Shown: positions 33,125-44,159, counted from the first letter of the stretch. The stretch: DNA of 64,000 nt from Delphinus delphis (GCF_949987515.2 NC_082692.2:85445488-85509487); one strand, 5' to 3'. Made by a program: numbers and translations. The notes: generated by a model not told the origin, from the letters alone.

Positions 33125-33700
33125 GCCCTTTTGTAATAATGACCTTAGTGAGTTGACTGCAGAACATTTACAGATAAAAGGATTATCCCTTCTACCACAC
33201 ATGGCTCTCAGAGTTCTTACCTGGGCCCAACCAGGACCAAAGATAAGACAGAAGAAAGGCAATGACAGAGGTACTGCTGCTCCGAGGTGTCTTTCACATG
33301 CATATGTAGGAATGGGAAGAGATATTTGATCACTATAGTTCCAGTTTAGTGGTTTGTGAGAAGTGGGCACCCCCAGAAGCCCTGCAACAAGCATAGGAGA
33401 GGTTCTGAGACCAAGACTGATGGGTGAGCAACTTTAATTACCCCAGAACTGTGTTAATGGCCCTTGGGATATCTTATAGCTATTCTGACACTTGGGAACA
33501 TGGCATTTTCCCATTAAAATGCCAATTATCCTTGAGTACTTCTGCAAATCCATCAGCTGGAGGCTGCCGGGTTGTCAAGTGATGCCGTTTGATGGTTTGA
33601 AGCAAACCTATAAGATCAAGGGCATTTTATCTGGTAGTTCATGACTGTTCAGAGTGCTGTCCCACCCCTGCCTGCCCCTCCCCCTAACAAAACAGGCACC
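33125..33700. other. Unassigned stretch
   Basis: No repeat or exon recognised. Confidence 0.3.
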
Positions 33701-33768
33701 CACACATGTGCGCGCGCACACACGCATGCACACACACACACACGCACGCACACACACGCACGCACACA
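33701..33768. repeat. 68-bp alternating pyrimidine-purine tract
   Basis: Thirty-four consecutive pyrimidine-purine steps (CA, TG and eight CG) without a break, starting cacacatgtgcgcgcgcaca. This is the strict pattern favouring Z-DNA. Confidence 0.97.
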
Positions 33769-33769
33769 G

Positions 33770-34360
33770 TCCACTAAGCAGAAAGTTCAGAATCTCTGTT
33801 TCCAAGTAGCTAAGGAAGAGGAAGTGTTCAGGAGCTGGGAATCAGCAAGAAAATCAAGATCTGGATAAGAGCGCCCAAATGGCGCTTTTCTTCATCTGGA
33901 TAATTGAAAGCACGAGCTCAACAGAAAACATATCTCATTGGGGAAATCAGCTGATTGACCTCATCTGACTGCCAGGAGACAGCATCGGCCTGCAAAATAC
34001 CCACTTCACTACGTGGCTTCTCTGCTGGCGATTAGTTACAGCTGAAGGGCTTGCTAAAGCTGGAGTGTGAAGCCTCAACTGGATGCGCTCTCCCAGAACA
34101 CCTCTGCCTTGTTCTGCATGGTCTTGGGTTTGGCTTGTCCAGATTCTTGCTTCTGGAAGACGTGCTCATTGAGGGGTCATGCTCGAGTACATGGAGTTCT
34201 TCGGGAAGGTGGTCATAGATCTGTTTGGTCCTTAACTTCTTGGAACTATGTTTAAACTCAATCATAAATCTAAACGATTATGTAGTAGAAGACCAAGCTT
34301 TTTATTTTGTTTTGTTTTTATCAGTTCTATTACAGGATAGCAGTATGGAAATATGTCGAA
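33770..34360. other. Unassigned stretch
   Basis: No repeat or exon recognised. Frames up to 77 codons, no known domain. Confidence 0.3.
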
Positions 34361-34364
34361 AAGC

Positions 34365-34590
34365 GTCGAATCTGGATCCAGACGCTGAACTTCAAACTTC
34401 ACCTCTACCACTTATCAGCCATACGAACTTGGACAAGTTATTTAGCCTCTTTGGACCTCAGTTTCCTCATCTGTAAAATGGGGATAATAGTCATACTGAC
34501 CTCTCATGGTTGTGAAGTCATATCCGTTAATACCTAAAAAGGCCTTAGGGCAGTATCTGACCCGCTGTTAATGCTCTAATAGGGAGAGTA
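34365..34590 (+). repeat. MIR SINE
   Basis: Good copy: gtcgaatctggatccagacg, cttggacaagttatttagcc, ggacctcagtttcctcatct, gtaaaatggggataatagtc. Confidence 0.88.
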
Positions 34591-34834
34591 TTATTGGTTG
34601 GGTGTCTAAACAGTATCAAAAATGTAGCTGTTTTAAAAGAAAAATTTTAAACGTTCTTCCATTTCAAAGGCTATGCCATTTTTATAACTGAAGGAGAATT
34701 TGCTGTAGCAGGTCATGTGACGGCTGATCCGGTCTGCAAAGAGCTGGTGGTCATGCCCCCGTAGCAGCTGTTGTCGGTGCCACCCCAGGTCCGCATTACC
34801 AGGCCAGAGTGCCCGTCACCCAGCTGTTACAGTG

Positions 34835-35218
34835 CAGCCAACACATTGAATCTTTGGACCTTTTTCATCTTGCCAAACCGAGGCGTTATACCCATTAAAC
34901 AACAACTCCTCATTTTCCCTCACCCCAGTCCCTAGAAACCACGATTCTACTATCCGTCACTATGAATTTGACTACTCAGAGTACCTCCTATAAATGGAAT
35001 CACACAGTACGTGTTTTTTGTACGTCTGCCTTATTTCACTTACCATGATGCCTTCCAAATTCATCCAAGTTTTGATGAACTTCCTTTTTAAGGCTGAAAA
35101 ATATTCCATTGTATGTATACACCACATTTTGCTTATTCATTCACCCATCCATGGACACTTGGGTAGCTTCCACCTTTTGGCTGTGGTGAATGATGCTGTG
35201 TGAACATAGGTGTGCAAA
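34835..35218 (-). mobile_element. Old L1 LINE 3' end
   Basis: Minus-strand L1: ttccattgtatgtatacacc, catggacacttgggtagctt, ccaccttttggctgtg are the reverse complement of the L1 ORF2 3' end (the TWMKLE/EYY region). The left part (ctcattttccctcaccccag) covers the 3' UTR. Diverged, with no open frame. Confidence 0.85.
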
Positions 35219-35219
35219 G

Positions 35220-35280
35220 AGATGACTGTTTTAAGCCGCTAAGTGTTGGGGTGACGTGTTACATAATAATCGATAACTCG
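35220..35280 (+). repeat. MLT1-like LTR tail
   Basis: Short tail: ctgttttaagccgctaagtg, ttacataataatcgataact. Only the terminal block is left, next to the L1. Confidence 0.6.
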
Positions 35281-35299
35281 AGTGTGGCACGGGTGTGAT

Positions 35300-35545
35300 A
35301 TACCAACCGAGCCTGCTTGCCGCTGGGCAGGAGTGTCATCTGTGGTACAGTCCAAGCTCCAGGGCTCCCCACGGGATCATGCGCAGGTCCGACTTCTGAA
35401 ACCACATCTGCCTGCGCACTGCCTGCCTTATCCTGCTTCCCTCCCTCCCAGGTTTCTTCTGAGAGCGCTCCTTCCATGTATCACTGGCTCCAAACTCCCC
35501 ACCTTAGGCTCCGCTTCAAGGGCACTGAGCTAAGAGAGCTGATGC
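35300..35545 (+). repeat. ERVL/MaLR-type solo LTR, 3' part
   Basis: Order: gctccagggctccccacggg, cgacttctgaaaccacatct, ctgcctgccttatcctgctt, ccaggtttcttctgagagcg, ctccgcttcaagggcactga. Confidence 0.55.
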
Positions 35546-35657
35546 CATGTTTCCAGGATGGAGTGAGTCACCAGCGATGGCTGCAGGGGTATCACCGTGA
35601 TCTCGAGGCCTTGCACACAACGTCATGGTTCTTGATCATTTAAATACTTTGGTGGGT

Positions 35658-36086
35658 GTATTAGAGTTCTCCAGAGAATCAGAATTGGATCACATGATTT
35701 AAAAGGCTAATAAGTCCCATAATCTGCCTTCTGCAAGCTACGGACACAGGAAACTCAGTAGTGTAGTTCCTGTCTGGGTTCGAAGGCCTGACAGCCAAGA
35801 GCATTAATGGTGTAAGTCCCAGTTTGAGGCCAGGAAGAGATGGCTGTCTCAGCTCAAACAGTCAGGCGGAAAGAGAATTCTCCCTCCCTCCACCTTTTTG
35901 TTCTACTCAAGCCCTCAACAGATTGGATGAGGGCCTCCCTGGGGAGGTCCATCTGCTTTACTCAATTTACCAGTTCAAATGCTAATCTCATGGGGAAACG
36001 CCCCCACCAACACTCCCAGAGCAATGTTTCATCAAATATGGGCACCCATCACCCAGTCAAGTTAACATAAAATTAACCATCACAGT
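35658..36086 (-). repeat. ERVL/MaLR-type solo LTR
   Basis: Minus-strand: starts ttagagttctccagagaatc, passes cttgttctactcaagccctc (worn), and ends gtcaagttaacataaaatta accatcaca. In reverse complement this reads tgtgatggttaattttatgt ... ctctggagaactctaat, a well-known dispersed pattern. Frame 35840-36070 lies within it. Confidence 0.7.
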
Positions 36087-36334
36087 GGGTATTAACTCAC
36101 TTAAGGTGGTAAGTAGCAACTGTGCAGTTATTTTGAAGCTAAAATAGTCTTCTCCTGACCCCGGTGTTCTTTTGGAATTAAAATCCTTCAACTCTGGAAA
36201 GGGTGTTAAGCCAGAGCAAGCCCAGCAAAAGTGCCTCGACTGCATCTGCAGCGTCTCGCACTTGACAAAGCGTCTCAGTGTGCATTCTCTCTGTGTGTCC
36301 TGCAGTCATGCTGGGAGGTGTGCAGGGAAGAGTC

Positions 36335-36410
36335 ACCTTGTTTAACAGATGAGGAACAGAGAGGTTAAGTGGATGGATCAAATAGATGGCAGAGCTAGAA
36401 TGAGTACAAA
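36335..36410 (+). repeat. MIR 3' fragment
   Basis: ttaacagatgaggaacagag, aggttaagtggatggatcaa, atagatggcagagctagaat. Confidence 0.6.
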
Positions 36411-36539
36411 GTAAGTGTTTCAATGCCTTCTGCAGGCTCCCTGCTTCTACTCTGGCCCCCCGCAATGCACGCCCCACATGGTAGACCCAGCGACACTTCA
36501 CAGTGCAAATAGGGCTGTATCGCTCTTCCGGAGACCTCA

Positions 36540-36740
36540 CCATGGGTCCTTATGGCACTTAGAATAGAAAGCAAACTCCCTGTCATGATGGGGAGGCCCA
36601 GCCTCATGCTAGGCTGCTCTTTCCCAGGGCTTGTCCATGAAGCTCTGGCCACTCTGACCCTCAGGAAGGGTCCCGCACACATCAAGCCCCTCAGGGCCTC
36701 TTGCTGTCACCCTCGCCTGCAACACTCGGCTTTGGCTCTT
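36540..36740 (+). repeat. L2 LINE fragment
   Basis: Pieces gtcatgatggggaggcccag, tgaagctctggccactctga and gaaagggtcc-like blocks follow L2 order. Confidence 0.5.
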
Positions 36741-36769
36741 CGAGTTGCTGCCTTTTAAAATATGTCCAC

Positions 36770-37073
36770 AAATTCTTCTATACTCCTCTCTTCAACAGGT
36801 GGAGCCTAATGCGTCTCCTTCTGAATGTGCTCTGGACTCAGTGACCTACTTGTGATAAACCGAATATAGCAGATGTGACGGTGTGTGATAAGACTAGACC
36901 ATAAAGGACATTGCAGCTTTCTCCTTATTCTCTCTCTGGATCACTCACTCTGGGGGCAGCCAACGGCCATGACATGAGGATGCTCAAGCATCCCTAATGA
37001 GAGGCCCACGCAATGAGGGACTAAGGTCGCCTGTCAACAACCAACGTGGTCTTCCAACAGCCACAGGAGTGAG
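36770..37073 (+). repeat. MLT1-like LTR, left piece
   Basis: Left part of an MLT1-like LTR: ctggatcactcactctgggg, gcagccaacggccatgacat, gaggcccacgcaatgaggga, and ending ggagtgag. It resumes at 37552. Confidence 0.65.
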
Positions 37074-37551
37074 TGGGATGGTGTGATGGCTTTGCAGTGT
37101 GTCAACTTGACCCGGTTGAACGATAGAATCCCCCTTGTTGTATATTTCCAGGTAGGGTCGGCCACAGGGGAAATTCTCTGAGACTTGGAGGGTAGAAGGC
37201 GGGCAGCAGCAACTCTGCACCACGTATGCTTTGTCGTTGGTCTGCTGACTCACCCTGTTAATGTGATGCAGGGGCTACGCCAGGTGTGTGTGTTTAGATG
37301 TGGCTCAAAAGGTCATGGCTTCTGCAGGAAGTCCTCATCATCAAGGATGAAGACAAGTTTTAGTCTGTCCTTGTGGGTTTCTAGCTTGTGCTCACGGGGT
37401 TTCAGCCTGCTTTGGGTCTTTGCACCTTGACTGCTACTCTCTGGATTTTAGGCTCTGGTATCAGACGTGAGGAGAGCCTGCTAACCAGCCCCCAACACTC
37501 CCTGATAGATCTCTCCCCTGCTGGCTCTGCTTGTCTGGTGGAGCTCTGTCA
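37074..37551 (+). repeat. LTR inserted in the MLT1-like LTR
   Basis: TG...CA-bounded insertion of about 478 bp: tgggatggtgtgatggcttt, gcagtgtgtcaacttgaccc and the end ...gctctgtca. It is a close relative of the element at 35.66-36.09 kb by its gtcaacttgac start. Flanks gtgag and ggtaa suit a worn 5-bp duplication. Confidence 0.6.
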
Positions 37552-37785
37552 GGTAAACTGCACCATCTTGGAAACTGTTCTGCCAACCCCAGTCAAGCCT
37601 TCGGATGACTGCAACCCCACCCAACATCTCAACTAAAACCTCTTGAGAAACTGAGCCCGAACCGCCCAACTAAACCACTCCCTAATTCCTGACCCAAAGA
37701 AACTGTGGGATGATAAGTAAATGTTTATTATTTTAAGCACCCATTTGGGGGTAAGTTTTAATGCAGTAATAGATGAATTAAACAC
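37552..37785 (+). repeat. MLT1-like LTR, right piece
   Basis: Continuation: ccccagtcaagccttcggat, gactgcaaccccacccaaca, attcctgacccaaagaaact, atgataagtaaatgtttatt, taatagatgaattaa. Confidence 0.7.
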
Positions 37786-37789
37786 CCCA

Positions 37790-37990
37790 TCATAGATGCC
37801 CTCCTGGATCACACTCCTATGATGCTGCTTTAGTTTTTCTTTCAGCACTCTGTTTATTTCTTTCAAAACACTGATCACAATGTGCAATTATTTTGTGGAT
37901 TTATATGCTTGTTTGCTTTTTATCTGGCTTTGTCACTAGAATGTCAACCTCATCAGGGCATGCACCTTCTCTTTCTTGTCCACCTATATC
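37790..37990 (+). repeat. L2 LINE fragment
   Basis: catcctctggatc-like start then tcactagaatgtcaacctca, tcagggcatgcaccttctct, tatccccagtacc. Confidence 0.6.
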
Positions 37991-37999
37991 CCCAGTACC

Positions 38000-38190
38000 T
38001 AGTTAGTCTAACTCCACTTCTTGCTAGCCATGAGGCTTTGGGAAAATGGCTCTCAGGGCCTCAGTCTCTTTAGGGACAATGATAATTGTACCTACCTTGT
38101 TGGATTGTTGTGAGTCTAAAATGAATGAATGCTTACAAAGTGTTTCAAATATTACCTTACACATGGTAAGTATTCAGGAAGTGTACGCTG
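38000..38190 (+). repeat. MIR SINE
   Basis: cttcttgctagccatgaggc, tcagggcctcagtctcttta, tgataattgtacctaccttg, then a worn MIR tail ending gtaagtattcag. Confidence 0.75.
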
Positions 38191-38199
38191 CTAGTATTT

Positions 38200-38520
38200 T
38201 AATATTATGGTAGAAACTCAATAACTGTCTACTGAGGGACTAAACGAAGGAATTTATTGATCTCTTTGACCCATAATCTTAAGCATCCAAGACACACTGA
38301 GAAAGTCCCAAAGGCCTCTAGACAGCTAAAACGGATGTCCCAAAGGCTAGTAGCAAAGCCCATCTAATTAACTTACAGGCAAGCTCTTAGGCCATTACTC
38401 AGAACCTAATTACTTAATAGTCTTAGCAGATATTTATTAGTCACCTAACATATGCAAAGCATTGTGCTGGGGGAAGGGGACAGAGAGACACAAGGTGAAT
38501 TAAGCTCATTACCTTCTCTC
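38200..38520. other. Unassigned stretch
   Basis: The right end (tatttattagtcacctaaca, tatgcaaagcattgtgctgg) is MIR/L2-like. The rest is unassigned. Confidence 0.35.
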
Positions 38521-38533
38521 AAAAGACCATGCT

Positions 38534-38744
38534 GGGGGGCTTCCCTGGTGGCGCAGTGGTTGAGAGTCCGCCTGCCGATGCAGGGGACGCGGGTTCGTGC
38601 CCCGGTCCGCGAAGATCCCACATGCCGCGGAGCGGCTGGGCCCGTGAGCCATGGCCGCTAAGCCTGCGCGTCCGGAGCCTGTGCTCCGCAACGGGAGAGG
38701 CCACAACAGTGAGAGGCCCGCGTACCGCCAAAAAAAAAAAAAAA
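38534..38744 (+). mobile_element. CHR-type tRNA-derived SINE, consensus-like
   Basis: Full length. Intact ccgcctgccgatgcagggga, ccgcggagcggctgggcccg and nearly all CpG sites retained, the best-preserved copy here. Perfect A box tggcgcagtgg, variant B box ggttcgtgccc, long A tail. Exact target duplication aaaagaccatgct at 38521-38533 and 38745-38757. It accounts for the 65-96 codon frames. Confidence 0.97.
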
Positions 38745-38759
38745 AAAAGACCATGCTAT

Positions 38760-39115
38760 CTAGCGGGGGAAATAGATACAAGAGCCAACAATCACACAAC
38801 TACAAGACAGTGAGCAAGGTGAGTGGGGGTGGAAGAGAGCAAGGCTGACTATCAAGGTGGCCAGTCTCAATTAGCCACAATTAGAACAAGCACAACAAGC
38901 TTAATTATCTGGTTTCCTAGTCCATAATGGATTAGAAACAGCATACTAGAAGAGAAAAAAGGAGGGGTTATTGCTACAGGCAGGTAATGGCAAAAAACTG
39001 GTAACTAACAGGAATAAAGAGTCATAATTTTAAAAACACTGAAAGCAGAAATTAGATAAGTGAAGCACACTGGTTTAAGTCGATTTAGTGTAGGGGTAAC
39101 TGCTGCATAAGAGAT
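38760..39115. other. Unassigned stretch
   Basis: Left end has L2-like 'ggggaaatagatacaagagc' wording; the remainder is unassigned. Confidence 0.3.
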
Positions 39116-39117
39116 GA

Positions 39118-39346
39118 GAGGCAGTATAGCACCGTAGTTAAGAGATGGACTCTGGAGCCAGACTGCCTGGGTTGGAACTGCAGCTCTGTTACTTCCTGTC
39201 ACTTGGACAAGCTGCTCAGCCTTTCTGTGACTCACTTTCCTTGTCTATAAAATGAGGATAATAAGGTTGAGCTACTTGGTAAGGTTGTTGTAAGAATTAA
39301 ATGAGTTAATATTTGTAAAGTCCTTAAGAACAGTTCTTGGCACAGC
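39118..39346 (+). repeat. MIR SINE, near full length
   Basis: gcagtatagcaccgtagtta, agagatggactctggagcca, gactgcctgggttggaactg, ttacttcctgtcacttggac, aagctgctcagcctttctgt, ataaaatgaggataataagg. One of the clearest MIRs here. Confidence 0.93.
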
Positions 39347-39359
39347 AATTCTGAGAGCC

Positions 39360-39760
39360 TCTATCAGTCAGGATTGGCTGGGTTTGCTGCGGTAACAAAC
39401 AGTCCCCCAAATCTCAGTGACTTAAAATAATGAAGACTTATTTTTCACTCATACTCATGTCCATCATCGACAGGCAGGAGATTCTACTCTGCATCATGAC
39501 TATCTTCATTCTAGGACCCAGGCTCACGGAGTAGCCACCAGCTGTTACAATGTCTATTGCCATAGCAAAGGGAAATGAGCACCTTCCTGGATGGCTCATT
39601 GACAACTAATTGTTCATGCCAGAAGTGACATGCTTTCTGGCTCACAGCTCATTGGCCAGCACCAGTCACAAGACCCCACCCTTCCACGTGCCCACAATGG
39701 GGATGACCTGAATGTTTGTCTAACAGCATGAATCATTACCAAAGGGTCTGTCTGTACTAA
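39360..39760 (+). repeat. Old dispersed repeat (class unclear)
   Basis: Order: ctatcagtcaggattggctg, gctgcggtaacaaacagtcc, cagtgacttaaaataatgaa, gtccatcatcgacaggcagg, cagctcattggccagcacca. A common ancient mammalian repeat, distantly like the ones at 16.05 and 56.12 kb. Family name not certain. Confidence 0.55.
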
Positions 39761-40004
39761 GACATCTCATAGTCACAGCTAGGTCACAGAATTTAAAAAC
39801 TGTATGAACCCCAGAGCTTGTTTTGAGAAAATGAAATCGAGATGCACAGGGAGTCCATGTTTCTCAGTATCCCTGGATTTGGTGGCTTGAGGGAGGGAGT
39901 GGTATGAAGTGAGACCAGTTGTTCATTATGGGACTCTTGTGTGCATTGGAGGACCCCTGATGTCTGCTCTCTAAATGCCAGCAGTGCCCTTCCTCCAAGT
40001 CACT

Positions 40005-40145
40005 GTGACAATCAATAACGCCCTAATCTATTTCCTCATACTCCTGCGAGGTGGAGGGGAGCTATGCCCCTCCTTACTTAAGAACCACTGGCAAATGTTT
40101 AACTTTACAGTGTTGGTTAGAGGCAGAACTGGTACCCAAACCCAG
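40005..40145 (+). repeat. MIR 3' fragment
   Basis: Worn MIR 3' core: cctcatactcctgcgaggtg, ggttagaggcagaactggta, cccaaacccagctcc. Confidence 0.5.
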
Positions 40146-40249
40146 CTCCCCTCTCCTCAGTGAGTAATCAGAATCTTGTCCATTATAGTTTGTTATTGAG
40201 AATCAGAGATCAGTGGCTACCTGTTCCTTGGCAGTATGAGTTGGGCCAG

Positions 40250-40400
40250 TGACTGAGCGACGATTTGCCCCTTAGGAAACCTTGATCATTTTTGCCCTTA
40301 GATTCCAAGAGACATCTGGTACCTGTTCCATAAATTCTCCGTTTTGCTTAAGCTAGTCTGAGTAGGCTTTTGTCACTTGCTACCAAATTATTTCTGCCTA
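40250..40400 (+). repeat. LTR-like remnant, 3' end
   Basis: cgttttgcttaagctagtct, gagtaggcttttgtcacttg, ctaccaaa resembles LTR 3' ends also near 17.8 and 57.95 kb. Confidence 0.5.
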
Positions 40401-41330
40401 GGACACATACTTCCTGGAAACATTTCTTTCAAATATGATTAAAAATTTCAAATGTGTTGCTTGTGAGGATAAGCTTCATTTAGTTGAACAATTTACTTTT
40501 GGGGAGCCCTTCCTTTTTCTACTCAGTGGATCAATGAACTACTATGTGTGGTTATTTATGCAAAACCAGTCAGGGGTGTGTGATGCGTATGCTGATAAGG
40601 AATAGCCTGGAAAGAGCCTCAGGAGGATTTCAAGAGGGAGCGGGGCTGAGGGTCAGCTGTGGGATTAGTGTCTCCGTGTCCCACACCCAAATGAGCACAT
40701 AAAACAGAGATAGTGCATCTCCCTGTGACAGGATGAGTCATTTAACGACTTTCCCTTCTGCTAATGGATAGCCTCTCTTTCAAGCTCCAGAGAAAAACTG
40801 ACATGATTCATAAAACAGAAAAATAAGATGATATTAAACCTAATACAAGCGTTCAAACCAAATTTATAAGATATTTTGAAAGTCAAAGATCTGGCTGAAG
40901 CATTATAATAATCCAGTATATGGACGAGGACTCCTGCAAAGGTTTATTTGATCCCCATGGATGATAAGCAATTATCCAAACAGCTCTCCTCTGTCTCTGC
41001 GGTGTGTCAGCTCACTCACTTTGGATCTCACAGAAAGGAGATGGAGGTCACTACATGTTCAGTCACTAATCTCGCCAACACTCCATAGCTATGGGCACTG
41101 CACACTTCGGGGAGGTAGAGGTGATCAAAATTAAAACTTGAAAGAAGCTTATGATTCTTTGTGCCAAAAAAAAAAAAAAGCATTACATTCAATGACCACT
41201 GTTTCAGGTAAAACTAAAACACTTAAAAGTTATTTGATAATAATGATAATGACATATAAAATGGAGTATGTGTTTATTTGGAGTTGGGGGCTGAGATGAA
41301 ACTCTGTGACTTATTTGAAACTGTTTGTTC
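40400..41330. other. Unassigned AT-rich stretch
   Basis: No repeat recognised apart from an A run near 41167-41179 followed by a normal context. No long open frame. It could contain conserved non-coding sequence, but nothing in one sequence shows that. Confidence 0.35.
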
Positions 41331-41334
41331 TCAT

Positions 41335-41440
41335 AAAAACCCCAGGGAATGCTCACGTGCATCACACAGATGAACAAACTAGAGCCCCAGGGATGGCCTT
41401 CCTCGTCCTAGGTCCCACAGCTGACAGGGATGGAACCAGC
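41335..41440 (+). repeat. MIR fragment
   Basis: cacacagatgaacaaactag, agccccagggatggccttcc, tcccacagctgacagggatg. Confidence 0.6.
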
Positions 41441-41499
41441 GTACCCTTCTGTATATTGTAACGGCGTTTTGCGTCGAAGTGAAACATGTAAGAAAGCAG

Positions 41500-41690
41500 C
41501 CTGGGGAACTAGTGTACCTGGGTTCAGAGTCAGGCTCTGTAAGTTACTAGCTGAGTGATCTTGACTTTGTTGATTAGAACTCCTGGTGTCCGCATTTCCT
41601 ATCCTGAAGAATGGCTTAAAAAATGGTACCAAATAATGAACAGTATAAAGAGCTTATAAGAGGGTCTAGTGCTGAGTAAATGCTCAAAAA
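41500..41690 (+). repeat. MIR SINE
   Basis: gtgtacctgggttcagagtc, aagttactagctgagtgatc, ttgacttt..., atttcctatcctgaagaatg, tgctgagtaaatgctc. Confidence 0.7.
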
Positions 41691-41788
41691 AATCCAGAGT
41701 CCATTCTTTCCTACAGAAATGGTATATCGGGCACCTCGTATGGATTTTGAACTCACAGGGGCAGACCATCACTTTGTGGTATGACCAC

Positions 41789-42192
41789 TGTTAAAGAAAA
41801 AAACTATTCTGACACTTGTTAAAGGTGCTAAAAAAGACTTCATTCAGGGAGACTACTACACCGGGGCTTTGCAGTAGGGGAGAGAGGTTGGGTTCCACTC
41901 TGAGTACAACAAGAAAAAGCGAGGATTTATAGCCAAGGAGTAGGGTGAAGGATGTCATCGGATGGAAAATTACTTAGAGGGCAGGGACATTCTTTGCTAA
42001 ACTGACCTAATAGGATTCTTGCTGAGAGCAGGCGAGAGTGACCACGTATCACCTGGTGGGTGGTAGGGGATGAGGGATTCTACCTAAATTGACTTAGCAG
42101 GATTCCTGGTAAACTTCGGCTTTCGGGGACATGCCCAAGGCCAGGGCCTACTTGAAAAATACGCTCAGAAGAGCCTGGCTAGAGTTTGGTCA
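41789..42192 (-). repeat. ERV-type solo LTR
   Basis: TG...CA bounded. Read on the minus strand it has a TATA-like ctataaatcctcg (from gaggatttatag near 41925) and then a worn poly(A) area near its end, as an LTR should. Blocks gcagtaggggagagagg and gcagggacattctttgctaa match the copy at 58.4 kb. Confidence 0.6.
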
Positions 42193-42289
42193 AAGATCAT
42201 CTTTGTCACCACCCACTGGCGCATGACCTGACAGTGCTTGCGCTTGACCACACAGCTCTCCTTTCCCCTCTCACCCCAGAGCATCCCTG

Positions 42290-42685
42290 TTGCTGCTGAG
42301 ATGTGACATGCTCCTGCACCCCAACATACGCAATACCCCTGGAAGTGTGTATGGGGGTGTTGGAGCACCCTCTGGAGCAACCCTTTGCTGAGTGAGAGAC
42401 AGGATCTCAAAGATAAATTCTTCTCCCATCCCCTTGACCAGCATCCTGACTTGAGATGTTCCCTTGGTCTCTCTGAAGACAGTGACCAGACAGAGAGCAA
42501 CTGGTTGCTCTTTGTGTCAACTTGATTCGCACCTTCCCTATCCGCTGTCATTTGTTCCCATTCTCATTCCCCCTTCCCCTCTCTCCAGCGTCCCTGGGAT
42601 TGCACTTCCCAATAAAATATTAGCATATAATTATTTGCCTCAGGCTCTGTTTTCTGGAGAATCTGGGCTAAGACAGCTAGCATCA
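42290..42685 (+). repeat. ERVL/MaLR-type solo LTR
   Basis: 3' end: cagcgtccctgggattgcac, ttcccaataaaatattagca (intact AATAAA), tcaggctctgttttctggag, aatctgggctaagaca. Confidence 0.7.
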
Positions 42686-42689
42686 TATT

Positions 42690-43140
42690 TCCCACAGGAG
42701 ACTGGGGTTGGAAGAATAATATGTTTGAAGACCTTGTTCAATAGAAACTTAGGTGAAGCAGAATTAAGTTAGGATTGATAGGCAGACCATGCTTGAGGCT
42801 GGCTCTGTTTAAGAAGCCTTTCGAATATAGCCCCTCTCTTGGGCTCTAATATTCAGAAGGTTGGGAATGTAGAGTCCCTGTCCTCAGGAGTCTGACTTCT
42901 AGGTAGCCAAACACACCATGAACGGCCACAGGATGATGCAGGCTCTGTCTCCACGGTAACCACCCGTCTATGCCAATGGGCTGTCTTGATGGCCACAAAG
43001 GATGATCTCCTCTGTGGTCGTCCTCTCTTTCATTCTCCTTGCTCTCTTAATCCCTCTGAATCGCTCAATACCTCCCCACTTTGTCCTAGCTTGCTGTGAA
43101 CCAGGACCCAGAAAGGGAAGGGGTTATGTACACACACGCT
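42690..43140. other. Unassigned stretch
   Basis: No repeat recognised except that the right end may belong to the LTR starting near 43140. Confidence 0.3.
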
Positions 43141-43995
43141 GTGATACTGTGATACAATAAGATATACGTATTCTGGTCTTCATTCCTGGCTCCTGGCCAG
43201 AGCTCCTCAAACCTTTGTAATTTCCTAAGCAATAAAGATGCTACGACCATCTTTTGTTCTAATATTTGATCTCTGACTCCACTTCGTGACCCAGCACTCC
43301 TAAATCCCTTGGAGTTTCCTGAGTGCATCTTTTGTTTTCACAAGGCCATTCTTGATGGGCTCTTGGATGGCTTCCGGATGGGGGCTGGTCACCAGAAACT
43401 CCAAGCCAGGCTTAGAGCCTTGGAACTTTCAGCTCCATCCCCTATCCTCTGGGGAGGGGAGCAGGCTGGAAATGGAAGTTAATAATCGGTCATGCCTACG
43501 TGATGAAGCCTCCATAAAAATCCCTAAAGTACAGTGTTTGGAGAGCTTCTGGGTTGGTGAACATTCCACATGCTCAGAGGGTGGTGCAACCCCAGTTCCA
43601 CGGGGACAGAAGCTTGGACTCTTCTAGCCCTTGCCCTGTCTGCCTCTTCATCTGCATCCTTTATCATCGCCTTTATTTATAACAAATTGGTAAACATAAG
43701 TGTTTCTTTGAGTTCTCTGAGCCATTATAGCAACTTACTGAACGTCAGAAAGGGGTCGTGGAACCTCTGATTTGAAGCCAAGTCGGATGGAAACAGGGGT
43801 ACCCTGGGGACCTACCCCTTGCAATTGGCATTAGAGGCAGAAGACAGCCTTGTGGGACGCAGCCCTTCAGCTATGGGATTTGATGCCAACTCCAAGGGGA
43901 TAGTGTCCGAATTGAATGGAACCATGAGACGCCAGATGATGCTGCAGAATTAGGTGGTGTGAGGAAAAACCCACACATCTGATGTCAGAATTATT
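43140..43995 (+). repeat. ERVL-type solo LTR
   Basis: Long LTR-like element: gtattctggtcttcattcct, cagagctcctcaaacctttg, gctggtcaccagaaactcca, gaagcctccataaaaatccc, ttatttataacaaattggta, tgagttctctgagccattat, gtcgtggaacctctgatttg, ctgatgtcag. The order is well preserved; no internal coding region. Confidence 0.75.
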
Positions 43996-44159
43996 CAGCA
44001 CGCAGAATGGAGGTTTTCTCTGCACCCCCGATCTGATGCGCATGTATGCAATTATATTCTGGGACTCATTTAAACTATGAAGCATCAAAATGCGTGCACC
44101 AATTCATGTCTTTTGCCAGATTCTCTGGGGTTTCAAAGTCCATTCAGATGGTATCTACA

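Noticed and set aside
32790..33329. 179-codon open frame
   Set aside because: Its middle is translated CHR SINE; the same peptide-like segment appears at every SINE copy.
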